Both the position numbers and the translations under genes were made by a program. The notes under the pieces are model-generated. The model was not told where the DNA came from. It saw only the letters and a program-made list of their open reading frames with translations, and searched no databases. From Pseudomonadota bacterium (GTDB lineage: Bacteria > Pseudomonadota > Gammaproteobacteria > Acidiferrobacterales > UBA6901), in contig JAJXUF010000143.1 of NCBI GenBank assembly GCA_021783175.1, positions 1 through 7,687 on the forward strand: 7,687 bases of DNA, in the 5' to 3' direction. Below are positions 1 through 5,840 of this stretch, one piece after another. Position 1 is the stretch's first letter. Each line of letters starts with the position of its first letter.

Positions 1-1050
1 GATGCCGTACCATTTCTTGTCTTCCCAGCTTCCTTCGCCTTCGATCACCCAGGTTTTCTGGGTCATTGTGAGATCGCACCACGGTATTTCGACAGGAATC
101 TTGCGCCGGCGTGCAAATCGCATCATGTCGTCCTGGCACTCGCTGTAGCTGGCAGTTTGCCAGGGCTTCACCGCACCTGCCGCCAGGCTTTTGGATTCGT
201 CCGGCACCACAAGACGATAATCGATGCTCTTGATTCGACCGAAGCCGCGGCACGTAGGGCAGGCACCGATTGGTGAGTTGAAGGAAAAGAGATTCGGCGC
301 CGCATCTGTGTAATCGATGTCGCAGTCTGCGCAGTGCAGTCCGGAGGAAAAGCGCCAGGGCTGACCCGTAGCGGTCGTATAAACCGCCACGTGACCGCGG
401 CCGTGGTTCAGCGCTGCCTCCAGGCCCTCAATGATGCGCGCGCGGTTTTCAGGCGACAGCCGGACGCGGTCTTGAATGACTTCAAGGATCCCTCGAGAAC
501 GGACGTGAATGCGAGTGTACCCCTGTCCGGCAAGAAGGTCGGAAACCTCCTGGTCGCTGAAATTGTCCGGAACGTGGATGGAAAACGTAATGCTTGCGCC
601 GCCAGCCGCTTCAGACGATCGTCTTATCAACTGGTCGTAGATGCTGTCGGGATTGTCACGCATCACGGGCTGGCCGCAGTTGCGGCAATAGAGTTGCGCC
701 GCACGCGCAAAGAGCAGTTTTAAGTGGTCATTGAGTTCGGTCATCGTGCCCACGGTGGAACGCGATGTACGTACGGGATTGGCCTGGTCTATTGCAACGG
801 CCGGCGGAATTCCTTCAATTGAATCCGCCTGGGGTTTGTCCATGCGATCGAGGAACTGGCGGGCGTATGGGGAAAAGGTTTCGACATAACGGCGTTGCCC
901 CTCAGCATAAATCGTATCGAAAGCGAGTGACGATTTGCCACACCCGCTAACACCGGTGACGACGATGAGTTCTTTGAGCGGCAGGCGCAGGTTGAGGTTC
1001 TTGAGATTGTTCTGGCGGGCACCCCTGATGCGAATCGAACTGGCAGCCAT
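1..1050 (-). CDS. uvrA: UvrA excinuclease ABC subunit A, N-terminal 350 residues (partial at window edge)
   Basis: UvrA is the damage-sensing ABC-type ATPase of nucleotide excision repair; it acts as a dimer with UvrB on DNA in the cytoplasm. Reading leftward from an ATG at 1050, the frame stays open for exactly 350 codons to the window edge, so the C-terminal part is missing. Visible are the Walker A loop GVSGCGKSS (33-41), the family stretch FDTIYAEGQRRYVETFSPYARQF shortly after it (about 44-66), RSTVGTMTE (97-105), and a CxxC...CxxC zinc module at C240/C243 and C264/C267 around LFSFNSPIGACPTCRGFG. An extra CxxC lies at C122/C125. The P-loop has Cys where UvrA usually has Ser (GxSGSGKS). 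Wording such as ETFSPYARQFLDRMDKP and CRNCGQPV resembles, from memory, the very long tandem UvrA class (around 1,800 residues) more than the 940-residue E. coli form, but the length cannot be seen here. No strong Shine-Dalgarno is present (AGG about 9 bases upstream). Confidence 0.96.
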   Translation of the reverse strand, partial: MAASSIRIRGARQNNLKNLNLRLPLKELIVVTGVSGCGKSSLAFDTIYAEGQRRYVETFSPYARQFLDRMDKPQADSIEGIPPAVAIDQANPVRTSRSTVGTMTELNDHLKLLFARAAQLYCRNCGQPVMRDNPDSIYDQLIRRSSEAAGGASITFSIHVPDNFSDQEVSDLLAGQGYTRIHVRSRGILEVIQDRVRLSPENRARIIEGLEAALNHGRGHVAVYTTATGQPWRFSSGLHCADCDIDYTDAAPNLFSFNSPIGACPTCRGFGRIKSIDYRLVVPDESKSLAAGAVKPWQTASYSECQDDMMRFARRRKIPVEIPWCDLTMTQKTWVIEGEGSWEDKKWYGI

Positions 1051-1299
1051 GTGTATACCTGCAAGCGGCTCCGCTCCGGTACTCGCCGGTTGGCGGGAGA
1101 AATGTGTGAGCGGCGGTCGGGAGGCGCTATGTTAAGGACAAGTCGGCAGTCCGTAAAGCGTTCGTTCTGGGTGGCAATCGGGAACTGGCAGGCGCAAAAT
1201 AGGCGAGCCTTGCGCTTGAATCTTGTTCCACCGCGTCACAATGAATATTGCCAGAGTTGTCAATGACCGAGCCCCGCAAGATGGGCGGAGGAGACTGAG
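1051..1299. other. Divergent intergenic region between uvrA and the hydrolase gene
   Basis: This 249-base gap must carry the start signals of both divergent genes. I find no CTGT-N8-ACAG LexA/SOS box on either strand. The best rightward promoter-like pair is TTGTTC at 1223-1228 with TATTGC at 1246-1251 (17-base spacing), which is only a moderate match. No convincing leftward promoter for uvrA stands out. Short open frames here have no ribosome binding site or recognisable product. Confidence 0.5.
1287..1293 (+). promoter_or_regulatory. Shine-Dalgarno site deciding the GTG start of the hydrolase
   Basis: GGAGGAG lies six bases before the GTG at 1300. It is the strongest site in the area and supports a GTG start rather than the downstream ATG at codon 15. 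Confidence 0.8.
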
Positions 1300-2007
1300 G
1301 TGCCGTCCTTTACAAGAACAATTGCGGTCGCAGGTGAACACATGGCGATATATGAAGCTCTACCGCCGGGCGCTGAGCGCGTTCCTGGAATTGTAGTGAT
1401 TCAGCATGCGCCAGGAGTTGATACTTTCGTGCAAACAATGGCCAACCGGCTAGCCGAGGCCGGTTATGTGGCAGTCGCCCCCGATCTTTATCACCGTCTG
1501 GACCCTGCGGGCGACGGTATGGAACGCCTCCGTCGACTCAAGGATCGGGAAGTGGAGTCTGATGTGAACGCCACCGTTGACTACCTGCGAGGCCATCCAC
1601 GTATCGACAGAGAACGCATCGGCATAACCGGTTTTTGCATGGGTGGTCGGGTGGTTTATCTGATGGCCGCTGCTAACCCCAACTTCAAGGCCGCGGTAGC
1701 CTACTACGGCGGGAATATTATGATGCCTTGGGGCGAGGGTGTGGTTGCTCCGTTCGCCCGCAGTGCGGAAATACACTGTCCACTGATGTTTCATTTTGGG
1801 GCTGATGACACAAATCCATCTTCTAAAGATATGCAGGCGCTTGACGCCGAGCTGTCGCGCTTCGGCAAACCTCATGAGTTCCACGCTTACCCAGGTGCCG
1901 GTCACGCTTTTATGAATTTCACCAACGCAGAGCGCTACCGGCAATCGGCCGCTAACGCTTCATGGCCGCGGACGCTGGAATTCTTTGCGCGCCACTTTCG
2001 CCCCTGA
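1300..2007 (+). CDS. Dienelactone hydrolase family protein (alpha/beta hydrolase)
   Basis: A 235-residue cytoplasmic alpha/beta hydrolase, the usual length for the dienelactone hydrolase (DLH) family, whose founding member opens dienelactones in chlorocatechol breakdown; most homologues have unknown substrates. The nucleophile elbow is GFCMGG with Cys113; the acid is probably Asp170 in FGADDTNPS (Asp169 adjacent), and the histidine is His202 in PGAGHAF, giving the Cys-Asp-His triad. The segment GYVAVAPDLYHR (55-66) is typical. The motif that normally reads QExxG after the first core strand reads QHAPG here, so the Glu that in ClcD-type enzymes contacts the catalytic Cys is replaced by His36; this points to a subfamily distinct from true dienelactone hydrolases. 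No signal peptide is seen. It begins with GTG behind a strong Shine-Dalgarno and is monocistronic, with no aromatic-degradation genes nearby, so the substrate is unknown. Confidence 0.93.
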   Translation: MPSFTRTIAVAGEHMAIYEALPPGAERVPGIVVIQHAPGVDTFVQTMANRLAEAGYVAVAPDLYHRLDPAGDGMERLRRLKDREVESDVNATVDYLRGHPRIDRERIGITGFCMGGRVVYLMAAANPNFKAAVAYYGGNIMMPWGEGVVAPFARSAEIHCPLMFHFGADDTNPSSKDMQALDAELSRFGKPHEFHAYPGAGHAFMNFTNAERYRQSAANASWPRTLEFFARHFRP

Positions 2008-2046
2008 TTCCGCTGATTAACTCATGCTAATTCAACTGCACCATCA

Positions 2047-2068
2047 GGCGTCGATATTTATCGATGCC
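2047..2068. repeat. 22-bp near-perfect palindrome after the hydrolase gene
   Basis: GGCGTCGATA and TATCGATGCC pair over ten positions (one G-T wobble) around a two-base centre; as RNA this would be about nine pairs with a four-base loop. It lies 40 bases after the hydrolase stop and 58 before the next start. No U-run follows immediately (TTTT comes about eight bases later), so it is at best a weak terminator, and it could instead be a protein-binding site. Confidence 0.5.
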
Positions 2069-2125
2069 GGAGTATCATTTTCCCCCTGTGCTGGATTGCT
2101 AAACGGTAACACCGGGTTTTGATAC

Positions 2126-2866
2126 ATGTTGCGAATTGATAAGAGAAGCGTTTTTCTATTGTTGTTTCTCCTGGGCATCTTCTTCGTTCTGGCGTACGCC
2201 GTTTATGCCTCCGGGCTGGCAGGCGTATTCGCCAGTGAAGACCGATTTCTTGGACTTGTGCACAGCCATCAGCGCTACGCAGTGGCATTGTTCGTCGGAT
2301 TGCAGGTGCTGCAGGTTATAGCGGCACCACTGCCAGGCGAGATTTCAGGTTTTGTTGGCGGTCTGCTTTTTGGCCCGATCTGGGGAGTGATATATTCAAC
2401 AATAGGACTGACAATTGGTTCTTGGCTCGCGTTCATGCTAGCGCGGCTTTTGGGTAGACCGCTGGTTGAGAAGGTCGTCAGTCGCGAGATACTGCGTCGT
2501 TATGATTATGTCATGAGGCACAAGGGCGCATTTCTCGCCTTTCTCATGTTTCTTATTCCCGGCTTTCCAAAGGACTATCTGTGTTACGTTCTCGGCCTGG
2601 GACATATGGGGCAGCGCGCCTTTCTGCTGGTATCAATTTCCGGGCGCTTCCTTGGGACCGTTTTGCTCACGATGGGGGGCGTCTTTTTTCGGCAACAGCG
2701 CTACTGGGCATTGTTCACGCTGGTTGGCATAAGTCTTTTGATTGCTTTCGTCGTAATGTTGAATCGCGGTCCAATCGAGCGGAGTTTTCGCCGGATGCAA
2801 GCGGCGCAGCGCCTAAAGGCTATCCGGGGACGCCGGCGCGCGCATTTGCACTCCAAGCAAAAATAG
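2126..2866 (+). CDS. TVP38/TMEM64 family (VTT domain) inner-membrane protein
   Basis: A 246-residue multi-pass membrane protein of the TVP38/TMEM64 family, relatives of DedA. Eukaryotic VTT proteins act in lipid scrambling and bacterial DedA relatives in lipid-carrier recycling, but the role of this branch is unknown. A hydrophobic first helix (about 9-30) follows a short basic start. The VTT core shows APLPGEISGFVGGLLFG (67-83), the GSWLAFMLARLLGR stretch (98-111) and the conserved LIPGFPKDYLCYVLG stretch (143-157), with further helices near 165-187 and 195-212. The last 35 residues are very basic (RRMQ...RGRRRAHLHSKQK) and probably face the cytoplasm. The ATG at 2126 has no clear Shine-Dalgarno, so the start is less secure than the family call; no better upstream start is seen. 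It stands alone between two gaps. Confidence 0.9.
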   Translation: MLRIDKRSVFLLLFLLGIFFVLAYAVYASGLAGVFASEDRFLGLVHSHQRYAVALFVGLQVLQVIAAPLPGEISGFVGGLLFGPIWGVIYSTIGLTIGSWLAFMLARLLGRPLVEKVVSREILRRYDYVMRHKGAFLAFLMFLIPGFPKDYLCYVLGLGHMGQRAFLLVSISGRFLGTVLLTMGGVFFRQQRYWALFTLVGISLLIAFVVMLNRGPIERSFRRMQAAQRLKAIRGRRRAHLHSKQK

Positions 2867-2896
2867 CAAGTCCACTCCGACGTTGATCCTTTCATA

Positions 2897-2925
2897 TTGA
2901 ACGCGGCAGCCCGCGGTGCTATAAG
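2897..2925 (+). promoter_or_regulatory. Predicted sigma70 promoter for the Rho-N domain gene
   Basis: TTGAAC (2897-2902) and TATAAG (2920-2925) are separated by exactly 17 bases, a close match to the housekeeping consensus. Transcription would begin near 2932, giving a leader of about 78 bases before the ATG at 3010. Confidence 0.6.
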
Positions 2926-2996
2926 AACATGTCACGTCAAATTCGCGCGCCGGAAAATGGTTGCGCCAGTCTGCTGACACGGGTTGTACCTGCGAG

Positions 2997-3003
2997 AAGG
3001 AGG
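2997..3003 (+). promoter_or_regulatory. Shine-Dalgarno site setting the start at 3010
   Basis: AAGGAGG lies six bases before the ATG at 3010. The frame is open from an ATG at 2929, but that one lies at or before the predicted transcription start and has no ribosome binding site, so 3010 is preferred. Confidence 0.85.
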
Positions 3004-3009
3004 GATTGC

Positions 3010-3333
3010 ATGGCCCATACTTACGAGGAGCTAAAGGGAAAAACAGTCGCCGAGCTTCGTGAAATTGCAGCAGGAATGGAGCACGAGGCTGTCAAAGGTT
3101 ATACGCAGTTGAACAAGGATCATCTCCTTGTGGCATTGTGCAAGGCGCTCGGGTTGGATGCTCACGAGCACCATATAGCGGTCGGGTTGGACAAGGCCGG
3201 CATTAAAGCGCGTATCCGTGACCTAAAGGCGAAGCGCGCTGCGGCAGTGGAAGCCAAAGACCATTCGCAGCTTCGCGACATTCTGCGGCGCATCCACAAT
3301 CTGAAGCGCGAAATACGACGAGCCATGGTATAG
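3010..3333 (+). CDS. Small protein with Rho termination factor N-terminal-like domain
   Basis: A 107-residue soluble protein. Residues about 4-50 (YEELKGKTVAELREIAAGM...LNKDHLLVALCKALGL) follow the pattern of the SAP-like Rho-N helical domain, which in Rho lies before the RNA-binding OB fold. Here there is no OB fold or ATPase, so it is not a transcription terminator itself. A His-rich turn (AHEHH, 51-55) leads into a strongly basic, helix-prone tail (about 62-105: KARIRDLKAKRAAA...LRDILRRIHNLKREIRRAMV), probably a coiled coil or nucleic-acid-binding helix; its end is loosely like the C-terminal helix of ribosomal protein L29. Small Rho-N proteins are known but their role is not; nucleic-acid binding is my inference. 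It has its own predicted promoter and a strong ribosome binding site and appears monocistronic. Start chosen from the Shine-Dalgarno. Confidence 0.85.
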   Translation: MAHTYEELKGKTVAELREIAAGMEHEAVKGYTQLNKDHLLVALCKALGLDAHEHHIAVGLDKAGIKARIRDLKAKRAAAVEAKDHSQLRDILRRIHNLKREIRRAMV

Positions 3334-3496
3334 CCGCATTGGCCGAGAGAGCTGACTGGAAGTAACCTAGGCGCACGGTATCGTACGGCGTTGCGGCGAT
3401 TAGTTGCTCAGTGTCGGTCGTGCGTTGCTAGTCAAAGACAGTTGGTGTGCGCTTCTTTTTGGTAGACTGTGCATGCTGTGCTGTGGCCGCAAGGCC

Positions 3497-3502
3497 AGGA
3501 GG
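3497..3502 (+). promoter_or_regulatory. Shine-Dalgarno site setting the start at 3509
   Basis: AGGAGG lies six bases before the ATG at 3509. The frame is open upstream to about 3404, but the extra 35 residues are Cys- and Arg-rich and unlike the family, so the internal ATG is preferred. Confidence 0.85.
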
Positions 3503-3508
3503 CGTCCC

Positions 3509-3910
3509 ATGCCAGATGACGTTGAGTTTACCGTCAATCCCGCTACCGTCTGTTTCCTCATTGAAAAGGCGCACGAGTTTCACGCCAAGGAAGAGGTGGT
3601 GCTGCCGGAAACACCGTTTAGTCCAAGCGATGATTGGGCGCTCCAGATTCTCGCCGATCACCAGGATGACCCGACTTACGCTGAAATCAAATCCACTGTC
3701 AATGATCTCGAGCCAGATCAGCAACAGGCTTTGGTGGCGCTCATGTGGGTAGGCCGTGGCGACTATGATGTCGAGGAATGGGCCCAGGCGATTGAAGCTG
3801 CGCATGACGCGTGGAATCTCCGTACTGCCGAATACCTAATTGCAACGCCTCTGGTAGCTGACTATCTCGAAGAAGGGTTGTCCCAGCTCGGGTATTCCTG
3901 CGAGGATTGA
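3509..3910 (+). CDS. DUF3775 family protein
   Basis: A 133-residue acidic, soluble protein recognised as a DUF3775 member. Family-like features are VCFLIEKAHEFHAKEE (about 12-27), a central DLEPDQQQALVALMWVGRGDY segment (about 68-88), EEWAQAIEAA with following helix, TAEYLIATPLVADYLEEGL (about 108-126) and the terminal GYSCED. No catalytic residues, signal peptide or membrane segment are evident, and the family has no assigned function. The start is set by AGGAGG six bases upstream. It is separated from its neighbours by 175 bases on the left and 83 on the right, with no clear terminator in either gap, so co-transcription with the next gene is possible but unproven. Confidence 0.85.
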   Translation: MPDDVEFTVNPATVCFLIEKAHEFHAKEEVVLPETPFSPSDDWALQILADHQDDPTYAEIKSTVNDLEPDQQQALVALMWVGRGDYDVEEWAQAIEAAHDAWNLRTAEYLIATPLVADYLEEGLSQLGYSCED

Positions 3911-3993
3911 ATCTCCGTGCGGTCAATGTTGTTGCGTGAGTTCTGGGGCTGTGATAGGTTTTGCGGCCGTTTTGCAGCCAGACTATCGCAGTT

Positions 3994-4332
3994 ATGTCGC
4001 CTCACTTCATTTTTAACGCCGGCGAAGACGATTTTCCCGGCATGGTACTGGAAGCGTCCCACAGTAGGCCAGTATTGGTTGATTTCTGGGCGGATTGGTG
4101 CGCACCCTGCAGGGTGCTAACCCCGGTTCTGGAAAGCGTAGTGCGCGACTACGGTGGGAACGTGTATCTTGCGAAAGTCGAAGCGGACGAGAACATGCGT
4201 CTTGCAGGCCGCTATCAGCTACGCGGTTTCCCGACGGTGATCCTCTTTCTTGGTGGCGTCGAGCGTGCGCGATTCAGTGGTGCTAAGCCGGCAAGTTTTG
4301 TCCGAGACTTTATTGACGACCATCTCTCATAA
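3994..4332 (+). CDS. Thioredoxin-fold protein with WCAPC active site (YbbN/CnoX-like Trx domain)
   Basis: A 112-residue single thioredoxin domain, the size of a free thioredoxin. The redox motif is W35-C36-A37-P38-C39 within VLVDFWADWCAPCRVLTPVLE, and the cis-proline is Pro80 in LRGFPTV. The N-terminal FNAGEDDFPGMVLEASHSRPVLVDFW and GAKPASFVRDFID near the end resemble the Trx domain of YbbN (CnoX) chaperedoxins more than TrxA, but the TPR region of YbbN is absent: the protein ends after its last Trx helix and no TPR-like continuation is seen in the following frames. Ala in the CxxC in place of the usual Gly would alter redox potential slightly. The frame is open back to a TTG at 3961, but homologues as I remember them begin at MSPH-like residues, so the ATG at 3994 is chosen; neither start has a good Shine-Dalgarno. 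Likely a cytoplasmic disulfide reductase. Confidence 0.88.
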   Translation: MSPHFIFNAGEDDFPGMVLEASHSRPVLVDFWADWCAPCRVLTPVLESVVRDYGGNVYLAKVEADENMRLAGRYQLRGFPTVILFLGGVERARFSGAKPASFVRDFIDDHLS

Positions 4333-4430
4333 GTTGCTGCTCTGGGCTTCAGCGACCAGCTGCTGTTGATTCAACGCCATCTATTCGCCTTCCTAGCGGT
4401 CTCTATTCCCAGTGTGGTAACCATTGCCAA

Positions 4431-4458
4431 GTTTGATTTTGAGTCACGGTTGTCAAAC
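4431..4458. repeat. Inverted repeat in the convergent gap
   Basis: GTTTGA (4431-4436) and TCAAAC (4453-4458) form a six-base inverted repeat around 16 bases. GTTTGATTT (4431-4439) also recurs directly at 4518-4526. No U-run follows, so a terminator role is doubtful. The surrounding gap 4333-4567 between convergent genes holds no supportable gene and no clear intrinsic terminator. Confidence 0.35.
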
Positions 4459-4484
4459 CTTTGCCTGGGATCACCAATGCGTTA

Positions 4485-4498
4485 TTGATTCTAGTCAA
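4485..4498. promoter_or_regulatory. FNR/ANR-like binding site (orphan)
   Basis: TTGAT-TCTA-GTCAA matches the FNR/ANR consensus TTGAT-N4-ATCAA at nine of ten positions. It lies in the gap between the convergent thioredoxin and pbpG genes, where no downstream start is obvious in either direction. It could be a chance match or could drive an unannotated transcript. Confidence 0.3.
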
Positions 4499-4567
4499 TC
4501 GATGCGCAATTCCATGTGTTTGATTTGAACCTGGGTGCCGGCAAGAATCGTCGAGGCGAAATCTTAC

Positions 4568-5578
4568 CTAGCCGCGAGCGCTAGCGAGGGTTTGGCTGTA
4601 ATGGGGAATTTTGTGCTCCGCTCTGAGCAGCCAGTGGCGGATCCGATCAGAATCGGCAAATTTGCTGAGTTTGCCCCAGGAGTTGAGAAGTACGATGATC
4701 ATTGGCCGACCACCGATTCTGGTTTCCATTGCGATGCAGTTGCCGGCGTTTGAGGTATATCCGGTTTTGCTCAACTCGATATGCCAAGTGTCGCGTCGTA
4801 TCAGGCGGTTGGTGTTGAAGAACCGGATGATTGATCCGGTGCGGCGGTTGGTGATTGAAAATATTCCAGTCGTAGTGAGCTTGCGAAAAAGTGGATAGTT
4901 ATTGGTCGCCGCAACAAGCTTCGCAAGATCCCGCGCAGTCGACTCGTCATTATTATTAAGGCCGGTGCTATCGACGTAATGCGTGCTGGTCATTCCAAGT
5001 GCCTGCGCCTTGGCATTCATGGCCTGCACGAAAGCGGCCGTGCCGCCAGGATAAGTGCGCGCCAGGGCTGCCGCTGCGCGGTTGTCGGAGGCGGCCAGTG
5101 CCGCGTGCAGCGTGTCGTAGCGTGTCAACACGGTACCAAACTGTATGCGGGAATGTGATCCGCGAAGGGTGTCGCGATCTGCGCGGGTAATGGTAATTAG
5201 TTGGTCAAAGGGCAGATTGGCATCTAAAACGACCATAGCAGTCATCAGCTTGGTCAGGGAGGCGATCGGGCGCTGTTGATCGATATCCTTGGAATAGACC
5301 AGCGCCCCGTCCCGCTCGTCCATTACCAGGGCTACGCCAGAACGCAAGAAAAGTTGGTCCGGATTCGCATAGTGCATGAGTTCGTCTGTCGGCGCCGACA
5401 ATTTGCTGACCGCCTGAGAAGGAGGGAGCGCAGCAGTCGGAGGTACGACCTCTGTCAGGGTCGTTTGCGACGGAAAATCCTGCCGATGCTCGGTTGCCCA
5501 GATCTTTGGAAGCAACAGGGCCATGACAATGATCCCGGCGGCTGTTCCGAGGGCAACGGTTTGCTTATGCGGTCTCAT
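4568..5578 (-). CDS. pbpG: D-alanyl-D-alanine endopeptidase, PBP7/8 type
   Basis: A 336-residue class C low-molecular-weight penicillin-binding protein, the periplasmic enzyme that cuts D-Ala-meso-diaminopimelate cross-links in peptidoglycan during wall remodelling. A hydrophobic segment (about 8-24) after a basic start is a signal peptide or anchor, followed by a Pro/Ser/Thr-rich linker to about 65. The penicillin-binding motifs are all present: S107-L-T-K110 (SxxK), S164-D-N166 (SxN) and K271-T-G273 (KTG). Long matches to E. coli PbpG include RPIAS.TKLMTAMVVLDA (103-120), NRAAAALARTYPGGTAAFVQAMNAKA (166-191) and STARDLAKLVA (213-223). E. coli PbpG is about 310 residues, so length fits without a PBP5-type C-terminal domain. 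Transcribed leftward, divergent from nrtR, convergent with the thioredoxin gene; only a weak GAGGG-type ribosome site sits 12 bases upstream. Confidence 0.94.
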   Translation of the reverse strand: MRPHKQTVALGTAAGIIVMALLLPKIWATEHRQDFPSQTTLTEVVPPTAALPPSQAVSKLSAPTDELMHYANPDQLFLRSGVALVMDERDGALVYSKDIDQQRPIASLTKLMTAMVVLDANLPFDQLITITRADRDTLRGSHSRIQFGTVLTRYDTLHAALAASDNRAAAALARTYPGGTAAFVQAMNAKAQALGMTSTHYVDSTGLNNNDESTARDLAKLVAATNNYPLFRKLTTTGIFSITNRRTGSIIRFFNTNRLIRRDTWHIELSKTGYTSNAGNCIAMETRIGGRPMIIVLLNSWGKLSKFADSDRIRHWLLRAEHKIPHYSQTLASARG

Positions 5579-5688
5579 CGAAGAACAATTCCCTCTTTCT
5601 TTTTACGGTTTTTAAAGTTCATTCTCGCAATTGTTCGTTCTGTTGTGCCTGTTGTAGCAGGTTTTGGGCACGAGCGATGCTTTTGTAA

Positions 5689-5718
5689 AATATAGCAATT
5701 TTCTGCGACAAAGAGTAA
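5689..5718 (-). promoter_or_regulatory. Candidate pbpG promoter (extended -10)
   Basis: On the minus strand TATATT (5694-5689) is preceded by TGC (5697-5695), an extended -10 element, with a weak -35 TTACTC (5718-5713) 18 bases away. Transcription would start near 5682, giving a leader of about 100 bases before the pbpG ATG. Confidence 0.4.
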
Positions 5719-5745
5719 GTATTTTTGACATTCGGTACCCTGTTC

Positions 5746-5792
5746 ACGACAGAGTAGTCGTTAAAGCCTAACGCCGAATCTCAACAGTTCGG
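5746..5792. repeat. Three adjacent short inverted repeats
   Basis: Three five-base inverted repeats follow one another in 47 bases: ACGAC-N6-GTCGT (5746-5761), CGTTA-N5-TAACG (5759-5773) and CCGAA-N9-TTCGG (5774-5792). The first two overlap by three bases. They lie in the divergent pbpG/nrtR gap, just upstream of the predicted nrtR promoter. Function unknown; chance cannot be excluded for arms this short. Confidence 0.4.
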
Positions 5793-5811
5793 TCTCTATT
5801 GCGGATGGCCC

Positions 5812-5840
5812 TTGATTTAGTGTTATCAGGACACTAAAAT
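5812..5840 (+). promoter_or_regulatory. Predicted sigma70 promoter of the nrtR-nadA operon
   Basis: TTGATT (5812-5817) and TAAAAT (5835-5840) are 17 bases apart; the -10 differs from consensus at one base. Transcription would begin near 5847, about 22 bases before the nrtR ATG. Two NrtR-like palindromes overlap this promoter. Confidence 0.65.
5816..5838. promoter_or_regulatory. Predicted NrtR operator 1
   Basis: A perfect palindrome with eight-base arms, TTTAGTGT and ACACTAAA, around a seven-base centre. It fills the space between the -35 and -10 of the predicted nrtR promoter, so a bound repressor would block RNA polymerase. Assignment to NrtR rests on its position before nrtR and on the GTGT/ACAC palindrome style that I recall for this regulator family. 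Confidence 0.7.

Noticed and set aside
334..723. Rightward open frame of 129 residues
   Set aside because: It lies wholly within uvrA on the opposite strand, has no family motif and no Shine-Dalgarno; it is a shadow frame.
789..1064. Leftward frame of 91 residues over the uvrA start
   Set aside because: It is out of frame with UvrA, whose P-loop and family sequence are read from the ATG at 1050.
1450..1944. Leftward frame of 164 residues
   Set aside because: It is antisense to the hydrolase gene, whose catalytic triad and length are intact.
2096..2124. TTGCTA-17-TTGATA as a promoter for the VTT-protein gene
   Set aside because: It would place the transcription start near 2131, after the ATG at 2126.
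2929..3009. Upstream in-frame start at 2929 for the Rho-N protein
   Set aside because: It sits at the predicted transcription start without a ribosome binding site; 3010 has AAGGAGG at ideal spacing.
3428..3805. Leftward frame of 125 residues
   Set aside because: It is antisense to the DUF3775 gene and has no recognisable content.
3961..3993. TTG start at 3961 for the thioredoxin-like protein
   Set aside because: The extra eleven residues are not typical of the domain and the AGG upstream is only two bases away from the TTG.
5740..5752. CTGT...ACAG as a LexA box
   Set aside because: The spacer is five bases, not the eight of the SOS box.
5725..5753. Consensus TTGACA as a -35 element
   Set aside because: No -10-like hexamer lies 16-18 bases downstream (GACAGA at 17).
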